NCBI GenBank assembly: GCA_001786015.1
Contig: MFVH01000011.1
Coordinates: forward strand, 1,230-23,321
Source of the DNA: Candidatus Nomurabacteria bacterium RIFCSPLOWO2_01_FULL_46_18
GTDB lineage: Bacteria > Patescibacteriota > Minisyncoccia > Phycocordibacterales > UBA9973
DNA: 22,092 nt
Direction: 5' to 3'
Notes under the pieces: model-generated
The model's database searches: none
What the model was told of the DNA's origin: nothing
The model's input: the letters and a program-made list of their open reading frames with translations, nothing else
In this document: one piece after another, positions 6,757 to 13,319 of the stretch
Layout: each line of letters begins with the position of its first letter
How positions within the stretch are numbered: position 1 is the first letter of the stretch
Position numbers and translations under genes: made by a program

Positions 6757-7362
6757 TTAACGGCTGTAAAATTCAAGCACCGCATCCAGGTCCAAAAAGG
6801 TTTCAACTTTCTCTGGAGGCGCCTTGACCTGCCCCTCCATTTTCTCGGGATCAAATAAAGCCCAGGAAGGAAAATTGTATTCCTTCAGCTTTTCGGCAAT
6901 CCCTTCAAAAATTTTCTTAGACTTAGATCCTTCACGAACGCGGATTACATCTCCTGGCCGGACGCTGTACGATGGAACGGTCACTCTTTTGCCGTTCACC
7001 GTAAAATGTCCGTGCGAAACGGCTTGCCTGCCCGCCCGACGGGTCGGAACAAGCCCCAGCCGATAAATGACATTGTCCAAGCGAGACTCGAGTTCTTGGT
7101 AAAATCTTTCCGCAGCTTCCCCTCCCTTCCTGGCAACTGCCTTTTTCACATAGTTTGAAAGCTGACGCTCGGTTAGGCCATAGGAAAAGCGGATTTTTTG
7201 CTTTTCCAGAAGCTGGGTTCCATATTCAGAGAGAGCTTTCGGGCGACGGGCGCCGACGCGGGAAAACTGTCCTGAGGAACCCGAGTACTTCGGAGTTTGG
7301 CATTGGTCGTAAACTCCAGGGCCCAATCTTCGGCAAATTTTAAATTTTGGTTTTTTTAACAT
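6757..7362 (-). CDS. rpsD: 30S ribosomal protein uS4
   Basis: 201 aa, normal length. It is a primary 16S rRNA binder. The N-terminal part has KICRRLGPGVYDQCQTPKYSG with only two cysteines, so no zinc site. The S4 domain (about 90-155) is clear: RLDNVIYRLGLVPTRRAGRQ, AVSHGHFTVNGKRVTVPSY. In E. coli S4 represses translation of its own operon. It follows rpsK by 28 nt, a spacer that holds a perfect AT hairpin (7365-7387). Confidence 0.97.
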   Translation of the reverse strand: MLKKPKFKICRRLGPGVYDQCQTPKYSGSSGQFSRVGARRPKALSEYGTQLLEKQKIRFSYGLTERQLSNYVKKAVARKGGEAAERFYQELESRLDNVIYRLGLVPTRRAGRQAVSHGHFTVNGKRVTVPSYSVRPGDVIRVREGSKSKKIFEGIAEKLKEYNFPSWALFDPEKMEGQVKAPPEKVETFLDLDAVLEFYSR

Positions 7363-7364
7363 TT

Positions 7365-7387
7365 ATTAAAAATTTTGAATTTTTAAT
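7365..7387. repeat. AT-only hairpin in the rpsK-rpsD spacer
   Basis: Perfect 10-bp inverted repeat ATTAAAAATT/AATTTTTAAT around a 3-nt loop (TTG on the plus strand), filling nearly all of the 28-nt spacer between the rpsK stop and the rpsD ATG. All stem pairs are A-T, so stability is low. It would place the rpsD start right at the foot of a hairpin. Confidence 0.5.
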
Positions 7388-7390
7388 TAT

Positions 7391-7825
7391 TTACACTCTT
7401 CTTGGCTTCTTCGGTTTCGGGCCATTGTGCGGCACCGGCGTTCTGTCTTTGATCGAAATAATTTCAATACCATGCGCGATGAGCGACCGAATGGCCGGTT
7501 CTCGGCCGGAACCAACCCCCCGGATTACCACATCCGTGTCAGCAACGCCCAGGGCTGCCATTTTGCCACCAACCAGGTCGCCGACTTTCCCGGCCGCGAA
7601 CGGCGTTCCTTTTTTAGCTCCCCGAAAGCCAAGCGCGCCGGCAGTAGACCAGAGCAAGGTATTGCCCACCTTATCCGCAAAAAGCACTTTGGTATTGTTA
7701 AAAGTCGCGTCCACGTAAACCACCCCAGAAGTAATTTTCTTCCTGGAAGTTTTTGCCTGTTTTGCCTCCGTTTTTTGAGGAACGGCTTCTTCTGTTTTTT
7801 CTTTTACGATTTTTGTTTTTCCCAT
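7391..7825 (-). CDS. rpsK: 30S ribosomal protein uS11
   Basis: 144 aa. It forms part of the 30S platform near the mRNA exit. A Lys-rich N-terminal extension of about 30 residues (KIVKEKTEEAVPQKTEAKQ) precedes the domain, longer than in E. coli (129 aa). Core signatures: VVYVDATFNNTKVLFADKVGN, SAGALGFRGAKKGTPFAA (here TAGALGF), RGVGSGREPAIRSL, and the C-terminal IKDRTPVPHNGPKPKKPRRV with the conserved HNG. It lies 3 nt after rpsM. Confidence 0.97.
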   Translation of the reverse strand: MGKTKIVKEKTEEAVPQKTEAKQAKTSRKKITSGVVYVDATFNNTKVLFADKVGNTLLWSTAGALGFRGAKKGTPFAAGKVGDLVGGKMAALGVADTDVVIRGVGSGREPAIRSLIAHGIEIISIKDRTPVPHNGPKPKKPRRV

Positions 7826-7828
7826 GGC

Positions 7829-8209
7829 CTAAGTTTTGCTTTCTTTTCTCCTACCGGAAGCCATCGTATGTCGGACATTTCCCCGGACGGTTCGGGAATT
7901 GGTTTTGGTCCGCTGGCCTCGGGCGGGCAATTTCTTCAAGTGGCGAATTCCCCGATAACTTTTAATATCTTTCAACCGCTTGATATTGGCGGCAATTTCT
8001 CTTTTTAAATTTCCTTCGATTGGCGTGGCCTCGACGATTACCCGGATTTTATTCTCTTCCTCCGAGGAGAGCTCCTTGGCGCGCTTTTCGCGCGGAACTC
8101 CGGCTTGGTCCAAAATTTTCCGGGCTTTCGGAATACCAATACCGTAGAAAGCGGTCAGTCCGATCTCAAGCCTTTTTTCGTCTGGAACTGTGATGCCTAA
8201 AATTCTCAT
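7829..8209 (-). CDS. rpsM: 30S ribosomal protein uS13
   Basis: 126 aa, normal length. It sits at the top of the 30S head, contacting the 50S subunit and P-site tRNA. Signatures: MRILGITVPDEKRLEIGLTA, the helix-hairpin-helix YGIGIPKARKIL, IKRLKDIKSYRGIRHLKKLP, and ARGQRTKTNSRTVRG near the end. It starts 6 nt after the rpmJ stop. Confidence 0.97.
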   Translation of the reverse strand: MRILGITVPDEKRLEIGLTAFYGIGIPKARKILDQAGVPREKRAKELSSEEENKIRVIVEATPIEGNLKREIAANIKRLKDIKSYRGIRHLKKLPARGQRTKTNSRTVRGNVRHTMASGRRKESKT

Positions 8210-8215
8210 TCTAAT

Positions 8216-8326
8216 TTATTGTTTTTGTTTATGTTTCGGATTAACGCAAATAACGCGCAAGTGCCTTTTGCGCCTGACTATTTTGCAATTATCACAAATT
8301 TTTTGCACGGCCGATCTAATTTTCAT
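8216..8326 (-). CDS. rpmJ: 50S ribosomal protein bL36
   Basis: 36 aa, the smallest ribosomal protein, read from ATG (8324-8326) to TAA (8216-8218). It starts MKIRSAVQKICDNCK and continues RRKRHLRVICVNPKHKQ. The zinc ligands of the C-type form are present: C11, C14, C27 and H32. It binds 23S rRNA domains II and V in the 50S subunit. The order infA-rpmJ-rpsM is standard. A promoter and a 73-nt leader precede it. Confidence 0.95.
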   Translation of the reverse strand: MKIRSAVQKICDNCKIVRRKRHLRVICVNPKHKQKQ

Positions 8327-8352
8327 AACTCAATCAATACAGACAAAAACAA

Positions 8353-8366
8353 AAGGGAAAACCCTT
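8353..8366 (-). terminator. Weak attenuator-like hairpin in the rpmJ leader
   Basis: On the minus strand AAGGG-TTTT-CCCTT is followed by TTGTTTTTGTC, a short 5-bp stem with a T-rich tail, about 27 nt before the rpmJ ATG. It lies inside the leader made from the promoter at 8406-8434, so it could cause partial termination there and act on transcripts coming from infA. The stem is weak. Confidence 0.3.
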
Positions 8367-8405
8367 ATTTTTCAACGTTTAAAGCCTTTCTTAAATTGTG
8401 CTCCT

Positions 8406-8434
8406 ATTATATACCATTTTAAAAAAAATCACAA
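8406..8434 (-). promoter_or_regulatory. Second promoter of the alpha operon, upstream of rpmJ
   Basis: TTGTGA (8429-8434), 17-nt spacer, TATAAT (8406-8411) on the minus strand. The -35 begins 5 nt after the infA stop. The start site would be near 8399, leaving a leader of ~73 nt before rpmJ. The spacer contains an A/T run (T8A4), which may bend the DNA. Confidence 0.75.
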
Positions 8435-8439
8435 CGACT

Positions 8440-8661
8440 TTACAGTCTTTTCACTATTCTCCCCTTTCCGCCGTACGGATCTAAAACAATTTCGACCGCG
8501 TCTCCGATTAAAACTTTTATCCGGTGCATCCGCATTTTGCCGGAGAGATAGGCGAGAATTTCTTTCCCGTCCCCCCCATCGAGCTTCACCCGAAACAAAG
8601 TCGAAGGCAGGGCTTCGCTAACCACCCCCCTTGCCATCTCTGCATTTTTGGAATCACTCAT
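8440..8661 (-). CDS. infA: Translation initiation factor IF-1
   Basis: 73 aa from ATG at 8659-8661. It binds the 30S A site with IF-2 and IF-3. The OB-fold signature is clear: VVSEALPSTLFRVKLDGGDG, LAYLSGKMRMHRIKVLIGD, VEIVLDPYGGKGRIVKRL. I chose this ATG over an in-frame TTG seven codons upstream (8682) because it gives the family length (71-73 aa) and because the TTG would lie upstream of the -10 box. Transcription should start only ~5 nt before the ATG, so the mRNA is nearly leaderless. It heads the translation block. Confidence 0.95.
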   Translation of the reverse strand: MSDSKNAEMARGVVSEALPSTLFRVKLDGGDGKEILAYLSGKMRMHRIKVLIGDAVEIVLDPYGGKGRIVKRL

Positions 8662-8672
8662 TAAGTTAGATA

Positions 8673-8701
8673 AATATAGCAAACTTCTTAATCTCCGTCA
8701 A
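8673..8701 (-). promoter_or_regulatory. Main promoter of the infA/alpha operon
   Basis: TTGACG (8696-8701), exactly 17 nt, TATATT (8673-8678), read on the minus strand. This is close to the sigma70 consensus. The predicted start at about 8666 lies ~5 nt before the infA ATG. The -35 overlaps the imperfect dyad at 8700-8724. Confidence 0.85.
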
Positions 8702-8724
8702 CGGCTCAACGCCATTGATCCGTT
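8700..8724. repeat. Imperfect dyad between the upstream gene and the infA promoter
   Basis: On the minus strand AACGG-A-TCAA-TGGCG-TTGA-G-CCGTT forms a 5+4 bp stem with one mismatch and a 5-nt loop. It fills the space between the stop at 8727 and the -35 box and overlaps two bases of TTGACG. There is no U-tract, so it may be a weak terminator, an operator, or chance. Confidence 0.4.
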
Positions 8725-8726
8725 AG

Positions 8727-10013
8727 TTACTTCGGATAATTGACGGTGATTTCTATGGATTTGCTTTTTTCCGGAAAAGAATTTTTCCAGAATGGCCGCA
8801 GCACCAGCTGAGCGGAGGCAATCCCCGGATATTTCGAGAGGATTTGATTGAAATCTTTTTTCTTTTTGCCGAGCATATCCTCGGCTAACTTGCCCGCGTC
8901 AACCCTCCAGACGATCTTGGTGGATCCCGAGAGACTAAAAACCGCGCTTTGCATTTCGCTTAAAAGAATCCCAGTCCCGGAGAGAGAAAAATTTAGGGCT
9001 TGGATGTTCGGAATGTAAACATCGCTCCCGTCGTACTTTGGAACCGCCGCTTCGGCAATTTTCTTGGTCAATTTATTCTCCTCAAAAAGAATCCCGGAGA
9101 ACGTGCCCTTAACGCTCATAGTTGTTACGCCCGCTTCGGTCGTTGTCTTTATGTTTTCTTCCGGAATGTCCAAGGTCGAGGCGTCCTTAAACAGAATAAA
9201 TCCGGACGGCAATTGGTCGGTCGCTTTTTTAAAAAGTTTCGATTGGAGGCCGATTTTAAGCTCACTGATCGCTTTTTCTTTGTCTTCCGAGGCGACAATA
9301 TTGGATTTGCCGACAAAGCCGCCGCTTAAGTCCCCCTTCCCTCTCGCGTAAAATTTGGCGTACTTCGGCGTTCCCTTGAAGCCAAAAATTTTAAAATCCA
9401 GCGGTCCACTGTTGTATTCCGGTCCGGGCTCGGCCGCGTAAATCCCCGCTTCGATCGAACCGGGCGTATCACCTTTCATCCCGGGCACCGTAAGTTTCGT
9501 ATCCGTCTTATAAATTTTTCCGTTCGAGCCCTCGAGGCGCGTCTCGATCGCCAATGGTTGCGGTGCGGCGCTGTAAGCGTTGTAAATTATCGCCCGACCC
9601 GTTGCCGGCGTCGTCACATCTTGCTCCGCGCCAGCGGGAACGGTTTTGCTCTCGGTTCCCTCGAGCACCACCAGATCGAATGGCAGGCTATCGTCCTCTT
9701 CCGTATTCCCGTTTTTAATGGCGGAAAATGTTTCATTTAAATTGACATCGGCGACTTTGGGGATCACCGCGACCTTCGCCTTGGTAAATAAAAATGAAAG
9801 AGCAAAAAGGAGAAAGGCGACCGAAACCAGCGCCACCATCCAGAGTCCATATTGCGGGCGCTCCTTGGTCGTCCCCTCCGAAATACTCTCGTATACTGAA
9901 GCAAAGCTAGTTTCCACTGGTTTGGGTTCCGGTCTCTCAATTTTTTCCTGGGCTTTCTCCGAAACTTTTTCCGGCCAGGCTTTTTTAATTCGTAAATCTT
10001 CGAGTCTTGGCAT
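8727..10013 (-). CDS. Single-pass membrane protein with baseplate-J-like extracytoplasmic region
   Basis: 428 aa. Residues 1-56 are a cytoplasmic, charged and Pro/Glu-rich tail; ~57-77 (YGLWMVALVSVAFLLFALSF) is a single membrane helix; ~80-428 should lie outside. The segment ~125-225 (VPAGAEQDVTTPATGRAIIY, GSIEAGIYAAEPGPEYN, FKGTPKYAKFYARGKG) resembles proteins often annotated baseplate J-like in CPR bacteria; this is from memory of the family and was not searched. The remainder is alpha/beta with repeated FSLSG strands. It starts 9 nt after the stop of the actin-like protein gene, a layout like PilM with its bitopic partner PilN, though it is far larger than PilN. Actual function unknown. 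Confidence 0.75.
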   Translation of the reverse strand: MPRLEDLRIKKAWPEKVSEKAQEKIERPEPKPVETSFASVYESISEGTTKERPQYGLWMVALVSVAFLLFALSFLFTKAKVAVIPKVADVNLNETFSAIKNGNTEEDDSLPFDLVVLEGTESKTVPAGAEQDVTTPATGRAIIYNAYSAAPQPLAIETRLEGSNGKIYKTDTKLTVPGMKGDTPGSIEAGIYAAEPGPEYNSGPLDFKIFGFKGTPKYAKFYARGKGDLSGGFVGKSNIVASEDKEKAISELKIGLQSKLFKKATDQLPSGFILFKDASTLDIPEENIKTTTEAGVTTMSVKGTFSGILFEENKLTKKIAEAAVPKYDGSDVYIPNIQALNFSLSGTGILLSEMQSAVFSLSGSTKIVWRVDAGKLAEDMLGKKKKDFNQILSKYPGIASAQLVLRPFWKNSFPEKSKSIEITVNYPK

Positions 10014-10022
10014 AATCGTATT

Positions 10023-11192
10023 CTAACAAAGATAGCGGTTAATATAAATCGACTCAAGCGAGAGAGCGGAATCGCGGGTGGCATTCCCCGTGAAGGAAAC
10101 GGCGCCGTGTAGCGCTTTCTCGTCTAAAAAGTTAATCTTAAACTTTGAATCGGTTAAGGTGTACTGGCTCAACTGCTCATTTTTGATCATCTCCGAGAAA
10201 AAATTCGCCAGATCCGGATCGGCGATGACGAAAATATCGGAGGGGAGGGAAATGTCATTGGAAAGCCCGGCCAAAGATTCTTGAAATTTTTTAAGCCAGT
10301 CCGACCTTATCTTGCCGATTGCTTTTTCCAGTTTAACGCGTACCCTTCCTTCAGCGTGTTCATCTTTATAAAGAGAGACCAGACTTTTCGCTTCTTCGAG
10401 CGTCACGCCAAGTTCCCGCGCCACCTCTCGAATAATAAAATTTCTGCCCATTGGAAAGGAATTGGATTCGCAGAGGATATCCTTTTTAACCAGCGCGATC
10501 GCCGTGATTTCGCCACCGATGTTGACTAAAAGAAAATCGGAGAGGGAGTAGAGGTCGCGAACGGCAGTGAAAGACGCCATTGTCAGAGACGAGAATTTCA
10601 CTTCATCGCGATGAAAATGGTCCCGGATAACCGCTTGCGCTTGTTCCAAGAAAAGTTTGCCTCCCATGGAGATGAAAATAGTCATCTCCAATTCCCGGGC
10701 CCGCCGGAAAAGTGGGTTCTCGGTCGGGTAACCGTTTAGGGAAATCTTTAAATTTTTCAGTTCGATCGGAATGCTCCGTTCCTCTTCTTCCAAATATCGA
10801 AGCAAATGCTCCTCTTCGAACAAGTGGATTTCTTTCTGGATCAATTCGTCAGCCAGTTTGGTGGTAAAAGTAAATGGCGTATTCTTCGCAAGTTTGATAA
10901 TTCTGGTTTGCGACCCGTACCAAGCGGGGCCGAGAACGCAAAAAATTTTATCCGGCGCTCCAACCCCCGCTTGGGAGATTTTCTCGGCGACAGTCGAGAG
11001 AGTTTTAAAAGTTAAAGACAAGAATTGATCGATGTCCAGCTTGGGGAGGAGCACCAGCGGTTCGCGGACAGTATGGAATATTTGGGGAACTTTCGATTTC
11101 TCGATGTAAAATAACGCCCCGCCAACCGAAGATGAGCCGATATCAAAAACCAGTCCCAGTTTGCGCTTTTCTCCGCGAGAAAAAATCCCCAT
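10023..11192 (-). CDS. Actin-like (PilM/FtsA-fold) protein with degenerate nucleotide site
   Basis: 389 aa. Fold motifs in order: phosphate-1 loop LVFDIGSSSVGGALF (D17), an SHS2-like middle region (about 80-200), phosphate-2 LLVNIGGEITAIAL (221-234) with Asn224 where FtsA/PilM have Asp, and DIFVIADPDLANFF (319-332) where the family has a glycine-rich adenosine loop (GGG). Two of three nucleotide motifs are therefore altered, so ATP binding or hydrolysis may be weak or lost. FtsA and PilM bind the cytoplasmic tails of membrane partners; the next gene encodes such a bitopic protein 9 nt away. It starts 7 nt after the alaS stop, and TATAATTATAAT lies right before its ATG. It is probably not FtsA: no ftsZ neighbour and no C-terminal amphipathic helix that I can see. 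Confidence 0.75.
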   Translation of the reverse strand: MGIFSRGEKRKLGLVFDIGSSSVGGALFYIEKSKVPQIFHTVREPLVLLPKLDIDQFLSLTFKTLSTVAEKISQAGVGAPDKIFCVLGPAWYGSQTRIIKLAKNTPFTFTTKLADELIQKEIHLFEEEHLLRYLEEEERSIPIELKNLKISLNGYPTENPLFRRARELEMTIFISMGGKLFLEQAQAVIRDHFHRDEVKFSSLTMASFTAVRDLYSLSDFLLVNIGGEITAIALVKKDILCESNSFPMGRNFIIREVARELGVTLEEAKSLVSLYKDEHAEGRVRVKLEKAIGKIRSDWLKKFQESLAGLSNDISLPSDIFVIADPDLANFFSEMIKNEQLSQYTLTDSKFKINFLDEKALHGAVSFTGNATRDSALSLESIYINRYLC

Positions 11193-11199
11193 ATTATAA

Positions 11200-12840
11200 T
11201 TATACTACAGAAGCTTTAATTCTGCGCACACCCTGGGCTACCGCTTCTTCTTTAAGAATCTGGAACTTGCCTAATTCTTTGGTATTCGTTACATGCGGGC
11301 CACCGCAGAATTCTTTGGAAATCGGATTGCCAGCCTCGTCCAGAATAAAATAAACAGAGACAATTTCCGGATATTTCGCGCCAAATTCCATTTCCGCGCC
11401 AATTTTTTCCGCTTCTCTTAGCGGCATTTCCCTGCGGACCACATTAAGTCCCCTTTTAATTTTATCGTTTACCCAATTTTCGACTTTTTTCTTTTCTTCA
11501 TCGATCATTTTGCGTTCAAAGACAAAGTCCATTCGCAGACGTTCTTCATTGATATTGCTTCCGCGTTGTTTGACGCTTTTACCTAAGATTGCCTGGAGGC
11601 CGGCCAAAAGCAAATGATGCGCCGTGTGATGCTTGATAGTCCTGGGCTCGTGATTTGCGAGTCCTCCCTTAAACATCCCGGCGGAGGAAGTCTGCGAGAG
11701 TTTCTGGTGCTCTGCCATTTTTTTATTAAAATCTTCAAAGTTTATGACCATCCCCTTCTCCTTCGCAAGTTCCAGTGTAAGTTCGATCGGAAAACCGTAA
11801 GTGGTAAAAAGCACGAAGGGGTTCGCGCCCTTCTCGAATTCTCTCATTCCCTTGCTTAGTGTTTCCCTGAATTTATTTTCTTCTTTTTCAATTTCTCCTT
11901 TATCATCTAGTTTATAAATTCCTTCATAAACTTTTTTAACTTTTGCAATTTTATTTTGTAGTGGTTCTTTTGAAAATCTTACAGCGCGACGTATAAGCCT
12001 GCGCAAAATATATCCCCTACCTGTGTTCCCCGGGATCACTCCATCTGAACAAAGAAAAACTGCCGTTCTGACATGGTCAGCTACAATTCTTTCTTCTCGA
12101 GTTTGCTCGTTATTAAACAAATCAGTTTCATAATTATTTTTTTTATTCTGCACAATCGCCAACAGACGCTCAAAACCCATTCCAGTATCAATACCAAAAG
12201 TAGAAAGTTTTGTAAGTTTTGCTTCTCCTTTATCTAATTTTTCCCTAGATCCGTCACAGAAATATTCGTTGAAAACTATATTCCAAATCTCAACATTCTC
12301 ACCACTAGCATTTTTACAATAAATTTCCGTGGTAGGACCACACGGACCGGAATCCCCTGTCGGTCCCCAAAAAACATCGGATCCATCTTCACGAATGTCG
12401 CTGATTCCTAATTCTTTCCAAATTGCCTTAGATTCTTCATCTTTCGGAACAACCCCCTCGCCTTTATAAAAAGTTGTGTAAGAAATTTCTAAGCCAAGCT
12501 CTTTAATTATAAATTCATGGGCGTACTCTATGGCTTCTTTTTTCCCATACCCTCCAAAACTAAAATTACCCAGCATTTCTATAAAGGTATGGTGAGTATC
12601 GTCTCCGACTTCATCTATGTCAGATGTGCGAACGCATTTTTGCACCGAGGCGACATTTTTTGTTCCAAAATCGGCAAGTGCGTTCTCCGGCGCGATGTAG
12701 TAGGGCTTGAACTGTTGCATCCCCGCGGTGGTAAAAAGAACTGAAGGGTCGCTCGGAATGAGCGAAGAAGAAGGAATTATTTTATGTCCCTTATTTTCAA
12801 AAAATTTTAGAAACTTCTGTCTGATCTCATGTGACTGCAT
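11200..12840 (-). CDS. alaS: Alanyl-tRNA synthetase, minimal form without the C-Ala domain
   Basis: 546 aa from ATG at 12838-12840; bacterial AlaRS is usually ~870. It charges tRNA-Ala and removes mis-attached Ser/Gly. Class II core: start SHEIRQKFLKFFENKGH, motif 2 region FIEMLGNFSFGGYGKKEA (87-103), WGPTGDSGPCGPTTEIY, motif 3 DTGMGFERLLAI (218-229). The editing domain has its zinc/active-site set H405-x3-H409 and C512-x3-H516 (FCGGPHV) and ends EEAVAQGVRRIKASV. The protein stops there, so the coiled coil and C-Ala dimerisation/tRNA-elbow domain are absent by design: the end is clean and the next gene begins 7 nt on. A longer in-frame start at 12909 would overlap mgtC by 68 nt and adds no family sequence. 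The ATG follows the mgtC stop by 1 nt. Confidence 0.95.
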   Translation of the reverse strand: MQSHEIRQKFLKFFENKGHKIIPSSSLIPSDPSVLFTTAGMQQFKPYYIAPENALADFGTKNVASVQKCVRTSDIDEVGDDTHHTFIEMLGNFSFGGYGKKEAIEYAHEFIIKELGLEISYTTFYKGEGVVPKDEESKAIWKELGISDIREDGSDVFWGPTGDSGPCGPTTEIYCKNASGENVEIWNIVFNEYFCDGSREKLDKGEAKLTKLSTFGIDTGMGFERLLAIVQNKKNNYETDLFNNEQTREERIVADHVRTAVFLCSDGVIPGNTGRGYILRRLIRRAVRFSKEPLQNKIAKVKKVYEGIYKLDDKGEIEKEENKFRETLSKGMREFEKGANPFVLFTTYGFPIELTLELAKEKGMVINFEDFNKKMAEHQKLSQTSSAGMFKGGLANHEPRTIKHHTAHHLLLAGLQAILGKSVKQRGSNINEERLRMDFVFERKMIDEEKKKVENWVNDKIKRGLNVVRREMPLREAEKIGAEMEFGAKYPEIVSVYFILDEAGNPISKEFCGGPHVTNTKELGKFQILKEEAVAQGVRRIKASVV

Positions 12841-12841
12841 A

Positions 12842-13312
12842 CTAAATATTGTTTTGATCGATATCTCCGGAGATTTTCCTGATTGGTTTTTCGATGAAGT
12901 AAACGGCAATCAAAACAAAAAGCACCAAAACGGTGGCGGTGACGGCCAGAGCGTAGAATTTAAATCCGGCGGCTATGCCGATGCCGGCGGTGACCCAGAG
13001 TCCAGAGGCGGTAGTAAGGCCGGTCAGGCGCGAACCATGGAAAATAATCGAGCCGGCTCCCAAAAATCCGATGCCGACGATAATTTGTGAAGCAATTCTT
13101 CCGGGATCAAAACCAGTGAGGCCCAAGTACTTGTAGGCCAGCGCTTCGGAGATAATGACGAATACCGCCGCACCCATCGAAACCAGCGCGTGAGTTTTCA
13201 TGCCAGCTTCTTTGTGAACGATAAATCGTTCCGCGCCGATCGCCATTCCTAAGCCCATCGCGATCACCAGTCTTAAAATGAGATCCCCGTTAGCTACTAA
13301 AAAATTAGACAT
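12842..13312 (-). CDS. MgtC/SapB family inner-membrane protein
   Basis: 156 aa. About four hydrophobic helices with the family motifs: LRLVIAMGLGMAIGAERF near the N-terminus, EAGMKTHALVSMGAAVFVI, DPGRIASQIIVGIGFLGAG, and GLTTASGLWVTAGIGIAAG. Members influence Mg/acid homeostasis; in Salmonella MgtC inhibits the F1Fo ATP synthase. This protein has the membrane domain only and lacks the C-terminal ACT-like domain of Salmonella MgtC, like most environmental homologues. The end is basic/acidic (EKPIRKISGDIDQNN). It starts 7 nt after mnmA and runs 1 nt before alaS, so it is part of that operon. Its transport role is unproven. Confidence 0.93.
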   Translation of the reverse strand: MSNFLVANGDLILRLVIAMGLGMAIGAERFIVHKEAGMKTHALVSMGAAVFVIISEALAYKYLGLTGFDPGRIASQIIVGIGFLGAGSIIFHGSRLTGLTTASGLWVTAGIGIAAGFKFYALAVTATVLVLFVLIAVYFIEKPIRKISGDIDQNNI

Positions 13313-13319
13313 ATGCTAA

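Noticed and set aside
7020..7060. GC-rich CCGACGGGTCGG segment in rpsD as another inserted palindrome
   Set aside because: It codes for the conserved uS4 TRRAGRQAVSHGH segment at normal length, so nothing is inserted.
8662..8682. TTG start for infA, seven codons upstream of the ATG
   Set aside because: It lies upstream of and overlaps the -10 box (8673-8678) of the infA promoter, and the added residues match nothing in IF-1. The ATG at 8661 gives the family length.
12841..12909. Longer alaS reading frame starting at 12909
   Set aside because: It overlaps mgtC by 68 nt, and the extra 23 residues have no AlaRS similarity. The ATG at 12840 begins exactly at the conserved SHEIRQKFL block.
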